DNA of 64,000 nucleotides, from assembly GCF_900109115.1 (NCBI RefSeq), contig NZ_FNYV01000014.1, positions 93,082 to 157,081 on the forward strand, in the 5' to 3' direction. Positions 27,683 through 36,349 of this stretch are shown piece by piece. The first letter of the stretch is position 1, and each line of letters begins with the position of its first letter. Source of the DNA: Micromonospora phaseoli (GTDB taxonomy: Bacteria; Actinomycetota; Actinomycetes; Mycobacteriales; Micromonosporaceae). The notes under the pieces were generated by a model. The model made no database searches and had not been told where the DNA came from. It saw only the letters and a program-made list of their open reading frames with translations. The translations under genes and the position numbers were made by a program.

Positions 27683-27733
27683 GTGTGTTGCTCAGTGAGG
27701 CCGCTCACCGCGATGCTCGGCGCAGCAACACAC
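27683..27733. promoter_or_regulatory. Nested inverted repeats upstream of hppD
   Basis: GTGTGTTGCT (27683-27692) pairs perfectly with AGCAACACAC (27724-27733). Inside the 31-base spacer lies GTGAG-GCCG-CTCAC (27695-27708). It ends 46 bases before the hppD ATG and could be an operator or an mRNA leader structure. Confidence 0.5.
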
Positions 27734-27779
27734 GATCCCGTCGGCCCACCAGGCCGGCCGGTACGCGAGGGAGGCCACC

Positions 27780-28985
27780 ATGACCCAGGCGATCGACCGA
27801 CCCCAACCGGCCGAGGAGGTCGACGTGGACGCCCTCATCGGCGCCGTCGACCACGACACCAGCAGTGATCCCTTCCCGGTCAAGGGCCTCGACCACGTGC
27901 GTTTCCTGGTCGGGAACGCCAAGCAGGCCGCGCACTACTACTCCACCGCGTTCGGCATGACCTGCGTGGCCTACCGGGGCCCGGAGCAGGGCTACCGGGA
28001 CCACGCCGAGTACGTGCTGACCAGCGGCTCCGCCCGCTTCGTACTCACCGGCGCGGTCCGGCCGGACGCCGACGGCACCGATCACGTCGCCCGGCACAGC
28101 GACGGCGTCAGCGACATCGCGCTGGAGGTGCCGGACGTGGACGCCGCGTACACCCACGCCACCGCGCAGGGCGCCACCGGCCTCGCCGAGCCGCACGACG
28201 TCACCGACGAGCACGGCACGGTACGGCTGGCCGCCATCGCCACCTACGGCGACACCCGGCACACGCTGGTGGACCGGTCCGGCTACCGCGGGCCGTTCCT
28301 ACCCGGCTTCGTCTCCCGGGGACCGATCGTGGACCGGCGGCCGATGATCGACGCCGGGGTGCAGCCGAAGCGCTTCTTCCAGGCGGTCGACCACGTCGTC
28401 GGCAACGTGGAGCTGGGCCGGATGGACGACTGGGTCGAGTTCTACCGCCGGGTCATGGGCTTCACGAACATGGCGGAGTTCATCGGTGACGACATCGCCA
28501 CCGACTACTCGGCGTTGATGAGCAAGGTCGTCGCGAACGGCACCCGCAAGGTGAAGTTCCCGCTCAACGAGCCGGCCATCGCCAAGAAGAAGTCGCAGAT
28601 CGACGAGTACCTGGAGTTCTACCAGGGCCCGGGCGCCCAGCACATCGCGGTGGCCACCAACGACATCCTGGCCAGCGTGGACGCGATGCGGGCCGCGGGT
28701 GTCGACTTCCTGGACACGCCGGACTCGTACTACGACGACCCGGAGCTGCGCTCCCGCATCGGTGAGGTGCGGGTGCCGATCGAGGAGCTGAAGGCCCGCA
28801 AGATCCTGGTCGACCGGGACGAGGACGGATACCTGCTGCAGATCTTCACCAAGCCGGTACAGGACCGCCCGACCGTCTTCTTCGAGCTCATCGAGCGGCA
28901 CGGTTCGCTCGGCTTCGGCAAGGGCAACTTCAAGGCTCTCTTCGAGGCGATCGAGCGGGAGCAGGAACAGCGCGGCAACCTGTAA
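27780..28985 (+). CDS. hppD: 4-hydroxyphenylpyruvate dioxygenase
   Basis: 401 residues, normal length. It has two vicinal-oxygen-chelate halves. The iron ligands are His in FQAVDHVVGN, His in GAQHIAVAT and Glu in VFFELIERHG; the last segment also contains the substrate-gating helix FGKGNFKALFEAIEREQEQ. The enzyme turns 4-hydroxyphenylpyruvate and O2 into homogentisate and CO2, the committed step of tyrosine breakdown. GAGGGAGG precedes the ATG. The other pathway enzymes, fah and hmgA, are encoded 6-9 kb away rather than in one operon. Two sets of inverted repeats between it and the divergent Lrp-type gene suggest tight control. Confidence 0.97.
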   Translation: MTQAIDRPQPAEEVDVDALIGAVDHDTSSDPFPVKGLDHVRFLVGNAKQAAHYYSTAFGMTCVAYRGPEQGYRDHAEYVLTSGSARFVLTGAVRPDADGTDHVARHSDGVSDIALEVPDVDAAYTHATAQGATGLAEPHDVTDEHGTVRLAAIATYGDTRHTLVDRSGYRGPFLPGFVSRGPIVDRRPMIDAGVQPKRFFQAVDHVVGNVELGRMDDWVEFYRRVMGFTNMAEFIGDDIATDYSALMSKVVANGTRKVKFPLNEPAIAKKKSQIDEYLEFYQGPGAQHIAVATNDILASVDAMRAAGVDFLDTPDSYYDDPELRSRIGEVRVPIEELKARKILVDRDEDGYLLQIFTKPVQDRPTVFFELIERHGSLGFGKGNFKALFEAIEREQEQRGNL

Positions 28986-28996
28986 CACTGTCGGGC

Positions 28997-29737
28997 GTGA
29001 CCCAGCCTCCAGCGCACCCGACACCGCCGGCCGGCGGGCCCCCGGCCGGCGGTGTCGCGCCGCCCACCGGCCCACCCCCGGTTCCGTCACGGTGGGCCCC
29101 GCCCGTCCAGACGCCTCCGGGACAGCCGGGCCCGCTGGGGCAGACTCCCCCAGCGGGCTGGCCGCCGGGGCCTCCCCCGCCCGGATGGGCTGCCGGTCCG
29201 CCACCACCGGTGCTGGGTCCGGGCGGCCAGCCGCTGGCGAGCTTCAGCGACCGGCTGCTGGCGTACCTGATCGACACGGCCATCGCGACCGGCATCATGA
29301 TGGTGCTGTTCGTGCCGCCGATTCTGATCATCTGGTTCCGGATGTTCGACGAGATGACCCGGGCCAACCCGGACGGCACGTTCGGCCCGACCGAGCCGGA
29401 GGTGTTCGGGGAGTTCTTCGTGCTGATCGTGTTGCTGCAACTCGGGCTGTTCGCGCTGATGCTGGGGCTCTACTGGCTCTACCACGTGGAGTACCTCAAG
29501 CGGACCGGGCAGACCCTCGGCAAGAAGGTGATGAACCTGCGCGTGGTCCCGCTCGATCCGACAAGCACGCTCGACCGGCGCACGGCCGGGAAGCGGTACC
29601 TCGTGCAGTTCGTCGGCGGGTCCCTGGTGCCCGGCGGCAGCTACGTCGACGGACTCTGGCAGCTGTGGGACAAACCCTGGCAGCAGTGCCTCCACGACAA
29701 GTTCGCCGGAACCGTCGTCGTTAAGGTGTCGAGGTGA
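28997..29737 (+). CDS. RDD family membrane protein (proline-rich N-terminus)
   Basis: 246 residues. The first ~75 are Pro/Gly-rich (HPTPPAGGPPAGGVAPPTGP), probably cytoplasmic and disordered. Then come RDD features: LASFSDRLLAYLIDTAIATG with its Arg-Asp motif, a second helix FVLIVLLQLGLFALMLGLYW and YLKRTGQTLGKKVMNLRVV. The RDD family is poorly characterised; some members are Na+/H+ antiporters. The GTG start is 11 bases after the hppD stop, and the next gene is a second RDD protein, so the two form a tandem pair possibly read with hppD. Confidence 0.85.
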   Translation: MTQPPAHPTPPAGGPPAGGVAPPTGPPPVPSRWAPPVQTPPGQPGPLGQTPPAGWPPGPPPPGWAAGPPPPVLGPGGQPLASFSDRLLAYLIDTAIATGIMMVLFVPPILIIWFRMFDEMTRANPDGTFGPTEPEVFGEFFVLIVLLQLGLFALMLGLYWLYHVEYLKRTGQTLGKKVMNLRVVPLDPTSTLDRRTAGKRYLVQFVGGSLVPGGSYVDGLWQLWDKPWQQCLHDKFAGTVVVKVSR

Positions 29738-29759
29738 ATGAGCGCAGCGAGGCCACGTC

Positions 29760-30704
29760 ATGAGCGTGGCACCCGGTTGGTACGTCGACCCCGCCGACCC
29801 GCAGACCCGCAGGTACTGGGACGGCGAGGGTTGGCTCGGCGCGCCCATCCCGGTCGACGCCACACCGCCCGACGGCCCACCGCCACCCGAGCCCGAGCCG
29901 ACGCCCGAGCCCGAGCCGACGCCCGAGCCGACACCCCAGGCCGAGCCGACACCCCAGGCCGCCGGGCCGGCCTCCGCGCCCCCCGCCGCCGGTCTCCCGC
30001 CCGGCAGCACCCCGCCGACTGACTGGCGCCAGGGCCCACCGCCCGGCTGGCAGGCCGGCGACGCACCGCAGGGCCCGCCGCCCGGCTGGCCGTACCCGAC
30101 CTGGCCCGGGCGCCCGCCCGCGCCTCGGCCGCACGGAATGCCGCTGGCCTCGTTCGGTACCCGGCTGGGCGCCCGCCTGATCGACTTCGGCGTTGTCTTC
30201 GCGCTCAACGCACTGGTGAACGGCTGGTTCGTCTGGCGCTACCTGCAGGAACTCTCCCCCGCCTTCAACGAGTTCTGGCGCCGGGTCCAGGAGCAGGACC
30301 GCACCACCGATCCGCTGCCGGCGGCGGGCGACCAGGCCGGCGCGCTCATCGTGGTGATCCTGCTGATCGCCACCGCACTCTGGCTGGCGTACGAGGTGCC
30401 GTCGATGGCGGCCAGTGGGCAGACCTTCGGCAAGCGGCTGCTGCGCGTCAAGGCGGTGCCGGTCGAGGCGGACGCGCCGCTGGGCTTCGGCCGGGCGCTG
30501 CGCCGGTGGAACACCCTCGGCCTGCCCACCCTGCTCTGGTACTGCTGCGGCCTCGGGCTGCTGCTCCAGCTGGTCGATGCGCTCTCCCCACTCTTCGACC
30601 ACCCGATGCGGCAGGCCCTGCACGACAAGCGGGCGCAGACCGTGGTGGTCCAGCTTCCCCACACCCCCGACGATCGCGCCAACCCCCCGGGAGAGACCCC
30701 ATGA
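29760..30704 (+). CDS. RDD family protein with N-terminal DUF2510 domain
   Basis: 314 residues. It starts with a DUF2510 motif (APGWYVDPADPQTRRYWDGE), followed by a Pro/Glu/Thr-repeat linker (PEPEPTPEPEPTPEPTPQ) and a C-terminal RDD domain (LASFGTRLGARLIDFGVVFA, AASGQTFGKRLLRVKAVPVE). DUF2510 often sits at the N-terminus of actinobacterial membrane proteins and is of unknown function. It overlaps the following aminotransferase gene by 4 bases (ATGA), so they are coupled. Confidence 0.87.
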   Translation: MSVAPGWYVDPADPQTRRYWDGEGWLGAPIPVDATPPDGPPPPEPEPTPEPEPTPEPTPQAEPTPQAAGPASAPPAAGLPPGSTPPTDWRQGPPPGWQAGDAPQGPPPGWPYPTWPGRPPAPRPHGMPLASFGTRLGARLIDFGVVFALNALVNGWFVWRYLQELSPAFNEFWRRVQEQDRTTDPLPAAGDQAGALIVVILLIATALWLAYEVPSMAASGQTFGKRLLRVKAVPVEADAPLGFGRALRRWNTLGLPTLLWYCCGLGLLLQLVDALSPLFDHPMRQALHDKRAQTVVVQLPHTPDDRANPPGETP

Positions 30705-31801
30705 CCGATGGACCACGGCGGCCGACAGTGCGACTGACCCGCGCCGACCTGGACGCGTTGCCGAACTACGTGCCCGGCCGCAGCCCGGCCGACCTGGCCC
30801 GTGAGCTGGGCCTGCCGCAGGCGATCAAGTTGGCCAGCAACGAGGTGCCGTACGGCCCGCTGCCCGGCGTGGTGGAGGCGGTCGCCGAGGCCGCGGCCGG
30901 AGTGCACCGATACCCCGACATGGGCGTCGTCGCGCTCCGCCAGGCGCTCGCCGAGCGGTACGGGGTGGACCTCGACCGGGTGGCCACCGGCTGTGGCTCG
31001 GTGGCGCTGGCCGAGCACCTGGTGCGGGCCACCTGCCTGCCCGGCGACGAACTGGTCTACTCGTGGCGGTCGTTCGAGGCGTACCCGATCATCGCGGCGA
31101 CCAGCGGCGCGACCAGCGTGCAGGTGCCCAACGACGCCGGGCACGGGCACGACCTGGCGGCGATGGCCGCCGCGGTGACCGATCGCACGCGGATGATTCT
31201 GGTCTGCAACCCGAACAACCCGACCGGCACCGCCGTACGCCGGGCCGAGCTGGACCGTTTCCTCGATGCCGTGCCGGACGACGTGCTGGTGGTCATCGAC
31301 GAGGCGTACCGGGAGTTCGTCACCGACCCCGAGGTGCCGGACGGGCTGAGCTACGCCGACCGGCCCAACGTGGCGGTGCTGCGCACCCTTTCCAAGGCGT
31401 GGGGTCTGGCTGGTCTGCGGATCGGCTTCCTGGTCGCGCAGCCGGCGGTGGCGGCGGCGGTACGCAAGGTCGTCACCCCGTTCTCCACCAGCATGGCCGC
31501 CCAGGCCGGGGCGCTGGCCGCGCTGGCCCAGGCGGACGAGGTGCACCGGCGGTGTGCGCTGGTGGTGGCCGAGCGGGAGCGGGTCAGCCAGGCGCTCGGC
31601 AAGCTCGTCCCGGATGTGCCGGCCAGTCAGGCGAACTTCCTCTGGCTGCCGCTGCGGGACCAGGCGGTGGAGTTCGGCAAGGTGTGCGAGTCGCGCGGCG
31701 TGATCGTCCGTCCGTTCGCCGGCGACGGGGTACGGGTCACCATCGGCACGCCGGCCGAGAACGACGCCTTCCTGGCCGCGGCCGAGGCGGCGCTGGGCTG
31801 A
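30701..31801 (+). CDS. Histidinol-phosphate or aromatic amino acid aminotransferase (HisC/Pat type)
   Basis: 366 residues, a fold-type I PLP enzyme. Conserved segments are KLASNEVPYGPLPGVVEAV, CNPNNPTGTAV, VVIDEAYREFV and the PLP lysine in LSKAWGLAGLRIGF. The HisC and Pat groups cannot be separated with confidence by eye. Its position near hppD favours a Pat-like role, making 4-hydroxyphenylpyruvate from tyrosine or phenylpyruvate from phenylalanine; a hisC gene in a histidine operon would be expected elsewhere. The start ATG overlaps the RDD stop. Confidence 0.85.
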   Translation: MTDGPRRPTVRLTRADLDALPNYVPGRSPADLARELGLPQAIKLASNEVPYGPLPGVVEAVAEAAAGVHRYPDMGVVALRQALAERYGVDLDRVATGCGSVALAEHLVRATCLPGDELVYSWRSFEAYPIIAATSGATSVQVPNDAGHGHDLAAMAAAVTDRTRMILVCNPNNPTGTAVRRAELDRFLDAVPDDVLVVIDEAYREFVTDPEVPDGLSYADRPNVAVLRTLSKAWGLAGLRIGFLVAQPAVAAAVRKVVTPFSTSMAAQAGALAALAQADEVHRRCALVVAERERVSQALGKLVPDVPASQANFLWLPLRDQAVEFGKVCESRGVIVRPFAGDGVRVTIGTPAENDAFLAAAEAALG

Positions 31802-31838
31802 GCCGCCCCGGCGTCCACGGTCAAGCCGCTGATCGGTA

Positions 31839-31875
31839 CCGGGCCGGTCCACCATCCCCCAGTGGACCGGCCCGG
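31839..31875. terminator. Terminator hairpin between convergent genes
   Basis: A perfect 14-bp stem (CCGGGCCGGTCCAC with its complement) and 9-base loop lie between the aminotransferase and the propeller gene. Confidence 0.85.
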
Positions 31876-31926
31876 AAGCTCTCCGCAAGATTACGTCGCT
31901 TTTGTCCGCATTTAGGGGACTTGCAG

Positions 31927-33180
31927 CTATCCGGTCGCGGCGATGATCAACGCCTCGGCGGTGAGGTAGTACCGCTGGTCGTCCCCGTCGAGGTCGACCG
32001 GGCGGCGCAGCCGCTCCACCACCACGTACCCGTCGGTCGCGTACGCGTCGCCCGGTGCCCATCCCGTGCCGTCGGACCCGATGTCCAGCACGAACCGGGA
32101 CCGCTGCGCACCGGTCGTCGAATCCAGCGTGACCAGCTCGTTCTCCTCGGTCAGGACGTGCACCCGGCCGGGCTGGACGGCGATCACCTGGCCCGGGCCG
32201 ACCACCGTCCGCCAACGCTGCGTGCCGTCAGCGGCTGAACGACCGACGAGCACTCCGTCGGCCATGCCCACCGCCGTCCGGTCGACCAGCTCGGTACCCG
32301 GGCCGTCCAGCGCCGGCGCCGGGACCGGGCCGCCCGGGCCGAGCAGCCAGCCCTGCGCCGCCACGTCACCCGACCCGGCGGTGCGCAGCGCGGCGCAGCC
32401 AGCGCCGGCCGATCCGCAGCCGAGCGGTGTCGCCGCCAGCTCGTCACCGGCGCCCGGGGGACGCCACCGGGCGTCCACCACCCCGGTCGCCGCGTCACGG
32501 AGTTCGACCACCGTCGGCCCGTCACAGCCGTCCATGGTGAGCAGTTGGCCGAGGGAGCTTGTGCCCACCGGCTCACGGCAGCCGGAGTCCACCTCGGCGC
32601 GCCACAGCTGCCCGCCGTCGGTCAGGTCGAGCGCCCGCACCTCATCGGTGCCGGCGGTGACCACCACCTCACGACCGTCGGCGACCCTGCTCACCGAGAG
32701 CTCCCTCGGCTGCCAGACGGTGGCCGTGCCGGTGCGCCGCACCGCGCGCTCGCGGCCCGGTTCCGGCCCGTCCGCCCGCCAGGCGACCTGACCGGTACGC
32801 GCGTCGAGCGCCACCAGTTGCCCGTCGGACCACCGGCTGACCACCGTGGTGCCACTCGCCACCACCGCGTCCAACGTCGCCGGCCAGCGCCGGTAGGACC
32901 AGAACGGCGTGCTCCGGTACCGGCTGTCGACCGGGCGGTCGGCGTAGACCTGGCGTGCCGCCGCGTACACCCGCAGCCGGCCGTCCACGATCAGCGGGGC
33001 GACCGGCAGCCGGCCCACCACCCCGGCCTCCGGCACGTGCAGCGCCGGATAGTCGCCCCGGGCGGTGGTGCTGACCTCGGCCGGGGCCAGTACCCGGTAC
33101 GCGATGATCGCGGCCGCCGCGGCGACACCGAGCGCCGTCACCGCCGCCACGACCCGCCGCCGACCCGTCGCCCACCCCAT
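31927..33180 (-). CDS. Membrane-anchored PQQ-type beta-propeller protein
   Basis: 417 residues. The N-terminal helix VVAAVTALGVAAAAAIIAYR anchors an exported domain built from PQQ-like blades (GQLVALDARTGQVAWRADGP, GTQRWRTVVGPG, ELVTLDSTTGAQRSRFVLD). Like the gene at 23102, it lacks clear catalytic residues. ATG at 33180 is chosen because GGAGG lies 6 bases upstream. The function may be binding or scaffolding outside the membrane; this is not demonstrated. Confidence 0.8.
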   Translation of the reverse strand: MGWATGRRRVVAAVTALGVAAAAAIIAYRVLAPAEVSTTARGDYPALHVPEAGVVGRLPVAPLIVDGRLRVYAAARQVYADRPVDSRYRSTPFWSYRRWPATLDAVVASGTTVVSRWSDGQLVALDARTGQVAWRADGPEPGRERAVRRTGTATVWQPRELSVSRVADGREVVVTAGTDEVRALDLTDGGQLWRAEVDSGCREPVGTSSLGQLLTMDGCDGPTVVELRDAATGVVDARWRPPGAGDELAATPLGCGSAGAGCAALRTAGSGDVAAQGWLLGPGGPVPAPALDGPGTELVDRTAVGMADGVLVGRSAADGTQRWRTVVGPGQVIAVQPGRVHVLTEENELVTLDSTTGAQRSRFVLDIGSDGTGWAPGDAYATDGYVVVERLRRPVDLDGDDQRYYLTAEALIIAATG

Positions 33181-33294
33181 GCCGCACCTCCGCACGGCAC
33201 CCTACCCAGCCGGCGCCGTCGGTCTGATGCCGGTCGCGGCAGCTCGTGGGCGGGGCGACCCGGGTCGGATCAGCCAGCGGGACAGGTCGGCGGG

Positions 33295-33759
33295 TCAGGC
33301 CGCCTCGGCGTGACAGGCGGCGGCGGCCAGCGCGGCGAGCTCCTGCCGCAGCACCTTCTCTGTCGCCCGCGCCGCCAGGCCGCCGAGCAGCAGCGCGACG
33401 GCCCGTCCGGAGGTGGCGGCGGGCTGCGCCCGGACCGTCACAGTCACCACGGCACAGCGACGCCGGCGACGCTGCACGTCACGCAGCGTCCAGGTGATCC
33501 GGTAGTCGACGCCGTCACCCGGCGAGCCGAGCACCAGCCGCCGTGGCGGCTCGGCCGCCAGGACCACGAACTCCTCGGTCAGCGTGCCGCCGTCGGGCCG
33601 GCGCCGGGTCTCGCGCCAGGACGTTCCCGGACCGAACCCCCCGGGGGTCAACACCTCGACCGGCCCGCCGTCGGGTGCACGCCGTGGCAGGTCGATGAGC
33701 ACGGGCCACAGGTCGGCCGCGCTTGCCCCGACCAGACCCCTGACCGCAACAGTCGACAT
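33295..33759 (-). CDS. SRPBCC family protein
   Basis: 154 residues. It starts MSTVAVRGLVGASAADLWPV, the first strand and helix of the START/Bet v1 fold, and contains LVLGSPGDGVDYRITWTLRD typical of polyketide cyclase/dehydratase-like SRPBCC proteins. The C-terminal helix RATEKVLRQELAALAAAACH closes the hydrophobic pocket. Ligand unknown. A GGGAGG ribosome binding site precedes the ATG. Confidence 0.8.
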   Translation of the reverse strand: MSTVAVRGLVGASAADLWPVLIDLPRRAPDGGPVEVLTPGGFGPGTSWRETRRRPDGGTLTEEFVVLAAEPPRRLVLGSPGDGVDYRITWTLRDVQRRRRRCAVVTVTVRAQPAATSGRAVALLLGGLAARATEKVLRQELAALAAAACHAEAA

Positions 33760-33851
33760 GCCACCTCCCGTGGCACCGACGGTACGCGGCGTGAACGCGG
33801 CTCGGGGGCCCCTGGACGGAGAATCCTCCGCCGGAGACCCCCTTTGCGACG

Positions 33852-34061
33852 TCAGGCGACGAACTGCCCCGCCCGGATCGCGTCGACGAACGCGGTCCAG
33901 CCCACCGGGCTGACCACCAGCGCCGGCCCGGCCTGGTCCTTCGAGTCGCGTACGCCCACCACACCGTGGACACCGGCCAGATTGTCGGCCACCTCCACAC
34001 AGAGGCCCTGGTCGTTCGATCGGCTGCTGGTCCGCCAGACCGCGCCCACCAGATCATGCAT
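33852..34061 (-). CDS. DUF397 domain-containing protein
   Basis: 69 residues with the full DUF397 pattern: MHDLVGAVWRTSSRSNDQG, LCVEVADNLAGVHGVVGVRD, SKDQAGPALVVSPVGW and TAFVDAIRAGQF. Members often stand next to an XRE-family regulator and can act as its partner, but no such gene adjoins this one. ATG at 34061 has GGAG about 9 bases upstream; an ATG three codons earlier directly abuts that site. An eroded second copy exists at 16233. Confidence 0.9.
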   Translation of the reverse strand: MHDLVGAVWRTSSRSNDQGLCVEVADNLAGVHGVVGVRDSKDQAGPALVVSPVGWTAFVDAIRAGQFVA

Positions 34062-34237
34062 CGTCGTCATCTCCCTCAGCTTTAGACGTCTCGCCAGCCA
34101 GGGCCGGACCGACCGGAACGGGGGGCACCATTCGGTCCGGCGCGGCATGGCGACAGGAATTCCGAGGCGATCAACGACGACGGTGACGGTCCTCGATCGC
34201 ACAGCCGGTGCGATCAAGGGCCGGTGTCGGGTTCAGG

Positions 34238-35446
34238 TCACTCAGCAGGCAGAACCGTGCCCGCCACCTCGCCCAACTCGATGACGAGGCCATCACGCCC
34301 GGGGGCGGTGGCAGTGATCGTCACCGTGTCGCCGTCGGCGAGGAAGGTGCGTTCCGTCCCGCCGACGGTGACCGGTTCGGTGCCGCCCCAGCTGAGTTCC
34401 AGGAACGAGCCGACCTCGTCGCGCCGGGGGCCCGAGACGGTGCCGGAGGCATACAGGTCACCGGTGCGCAGCGAGGCGCCGTTGACGGTCAGGTGGGCCA
34501 GTTGCTGGGCCGGCGTCCAGTACATGCCGGCGAACGGCGGCCGCATGACCGGCTCCCCGTTCCAGTTCACCGTCAGCCGCAGGTCCAGCCCCTGGTGCGG
34601 CTCGTCCCGCAGGTAATCGGCGACCGACGGATCCTGCTCCGGCCCCGGCACGAAGGCATGCCGCAGCGCGTCCAGCGGGGTCACCCAGGCGGCGACCGAG
34701 GTGGCGAACGACTTGCCCAGAAACGGTCCCAGGGGCTGGTACTCCCAGGCCTGGATGTCCCGGGCCGACCAGTCGTTCACCAGCACCACGCCGAAGACGT
34801 GATCGGCGAAGTCGGCGGCGGCCACCCGGCGGCCGAGCGGACTCGGCACACCGACCACGAATCCGACCTCGGCCTCGATGTCCAGGCGGGCCGAGGGGCC
34901 GAAGACCGGTCCCTCGCGGCTGGGCCGCTGGCCGTGCGGGCGCACCACCGGGGTGCCGGAGACCACCACCGTGCCGGCCCGCCCGTGGTAGCCGATCGGC
35001 AGGTGCTTCCAGTTCGGCAGCAGCGGCGGCTGGCCCGGGCGGAAGATCAGACCGACGTTGGTCGCGTGCTGCTCGGACGAGTAGAAGTCCACGTAGTCGG
35101 CCACCTCGAAGGGCAGCTCCATCCGCACCTCGTCCAGCGGAATCAGCAGCGGCTCCACCGCGGCCCGGTGCGCCACGTCGGTGAGCAGCTCGGTGATCCG
35201 CTGTCGCACGGCGGTCCACTGCGGGCGGCCCAGCGCCAGGAAGGTGTTGAGCGTCGGCCGGCCCAGCGCCCCGCCGGCCAGCACCAGATCGGCAGCCTCC
35301 GCGCCGGCCAGGTCCAGTACGAGATCCCCGACGCGTACGCCGATCCGAGGCTCGCCGTCACCCACCCGGAAGACCCCGTACGGCAGGTGGTGCACCCCGT
35401 ACCCGGACCCGTCGGTGCCCGGCACCCAACTCTTGCCAGCGGTCAT
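34238..35446 (-). CDS. fahA: Fumarylacetoacetase
   Basis: 402 residues. The N-terminal SH3-like domain is followed by the catalytic FAH fold with VADYVDFYSSEQHATNVG, LDIEAEVGFVVG and NDWSARDIQAWEYQPLGPF. These hold the Asp, two Glu and second Asp that bind Ca/Mg, as in known fumarylacetoacetases. The enzyme splits fumarylacetoacetate into fumarate and acetoacetate, the last step of tyrosine breakdown. Its ATG overlaps the stop of the upstream unknown gene (ATGA), so the two are coupled and share the promoter facing hmgA. No maleylacetoacetate isomerase gene is in this window; actinobacteria often use a separate thiol-dependent one. Confidence 0.95.
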   Translation of the reverse strand: MTAGKSWVPGTDGSGYGVHHLPYGVFRVGDGEPRIGVRVGDLVLDLAGAEAADLVLAGGALGRPTLNTFLALGRPQWTAVRQRITELLTDVAHRAAVEPLLIPLDEVRMELPFEVADYVDFYSSEQHATNVGLIFRPGQPPLLPNWKHLPIGYHGRAGTVVVSGTPVVRPHGQRPSREGPVFGPSARLDIEAEVGFVVGVPSPLGRRVAAADFADHVFGVVLVNDWSARDIQAWEYQPLGPFLGKSFATSVAAWVTPLDALRHAFVPGPEQDPSVADYLRDEPHQGLDLRLTVNWNGEPVMRPPFAGMYWTPAQQLAHLTVNGASLRTGDLYASGTVSGPRRDEVGSFLELSWGGTEPVTVGGTERTFLADGDTVTITATAPGRDGLVIELGEVAGTVLPAE

Positions 35447-36309
35447 GCTTCGTATCCCCCGTTCACCAGCCCCAGCCGGATCAGATCGGTCAGCGGTTCG
35501 GTAATGCTGCACGAGCCGAAGCCCACCCACAGGGGGCGCGCCGAGTCGTGTCGCCCGTCGGTGCATTGGACCAGCGGTCGCTCGTCGCGCACGGTGAGCA
35601 GTTCGGCGACGGTGTCCACCGCCGCCCCGTCGGCGGCGGCCAGGGTCGCGGCGAGCACGTTGCCGAACCCGTGATGGGTGAAGCCGGTCTCCGGGTCCAC
35701 CTGCCGAACCGCGTGGTGCAGCCCGGCGGTCAGCTTGAACGGCAGATCCCGGTCCCGGCAGGCGCAGATCACCGCGGCCAGCTCGGCGGGCGTCGGGAAC
35801 AGCTCGACGGCCAGACCACCGGTGCGGAACTTGGCGGCGACCGGCAGCCCGCCGGCCCGAGCGTCGGCGAGGGCATCCAGGGCGCCCATCAGCCCGAAGG
35901 TCAACGGAATCTCCGCGTAGACGGAGACGCCGTCCAGTCGCTCGGTGAGCTTCACCAGCTCCGCCAGGCCGGGCTGCGGGTCCTCGCCGCGCCGGGCGAC
36001 CGGCGCCTCGATCTGCCGGGCGCGAACACCGAGGGGAGGCAGGAACGACAGCGCGAAGGGCAGCCGGCCGAGGCCGGTGTCGCCGATCAGCCCGATGGCG
36101 AGGCCCTCGGCCGGGTCGACCAGGCCGCTCAGCTCGCCCGCGGTGACCGCCGAGGCGGGTAGCAGCAGGGGGCCGACCAGATCGGCGTACCAGGCGGCAC
36201 GGTGCCGCCGGTGCGCGGCGACGGCGTCGGGCAGCGACGCGCTGCCCGGCGGGAACACGGCGGCGTCGTCGACCAGGCCGGCGACGAGTGCGGGCAGCTG
36301 CGTTGACAC
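35443..36309 (-). CDS. Conserved protein of unknown function coupled to fahA
   Basis: 288 residues, no named family recognised. It begins GTG (MSTQLPALVAGLVDDAAVFP). LPVAAKFRTGGLAVELFPTP, ELAAVICACRDRDLPFKLT and AGLHHAVR look like barrel strands with conserved Lys, Thr and His. The ends FGNVLAATLAAADGAAVDTV and FGSCSITEPLTDLIRLGLV are also distinctive. It may be a TIM-barrel-like enzyme, but no reaction can be assigned. Coupling to fahA and divergence from hmgA argue for a role in homogentisate breakdown, perhaps the missing isomerase step or substrate channelling; this is inference. A TACATT box 8 bases before the GTG suggests a leaderless mRNA. Confidence 0.8.
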   Translation of the reverse strand: MSTQLPALVAGLVDDAAVFPPGSASLPDAVAAHRRHRAAWYADLVGPLLLPASAVTAGELSGLVDPAEGLAIGLIGDTGLGRLPFALSFLPPLGVRARQIEAPVARRGEDPQPGLAELVKLTERLDGVSVYAEIPLTFGLMGALDALADARAGGLPVAAKFRTGGLAVELFPTPAELAAVICACRDRDLPFKLTAGLHHAVRQVDPETGFTHHGFGNVLAATLAAADGAAVDTVAELLTVRDERPLVQCTDGRHDSARPLWVGFGSCSITEPLTDLIRLGLVNGGYEA

Positions 36310-36317
36310 GAGACAAG

Positions 36318-36347
36318 AATGTACGGGACGCTACAAGAAGCGGACAA
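36318..36347 (-). promoter_or_regulatory. Putative leaderless promoter of the unknown gene-fahA operon
   Basis: On the minus strand TTGTCC (36342-36347) and TACATT (36318-36323) are 18 bases apart. The -10 box is 8 bases from the GTG start at 36309, so the transcript would begin at the start codon. No ribosome binding site is seen. Confidence 0.55.
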
Positions 36348-36349
36348 CA

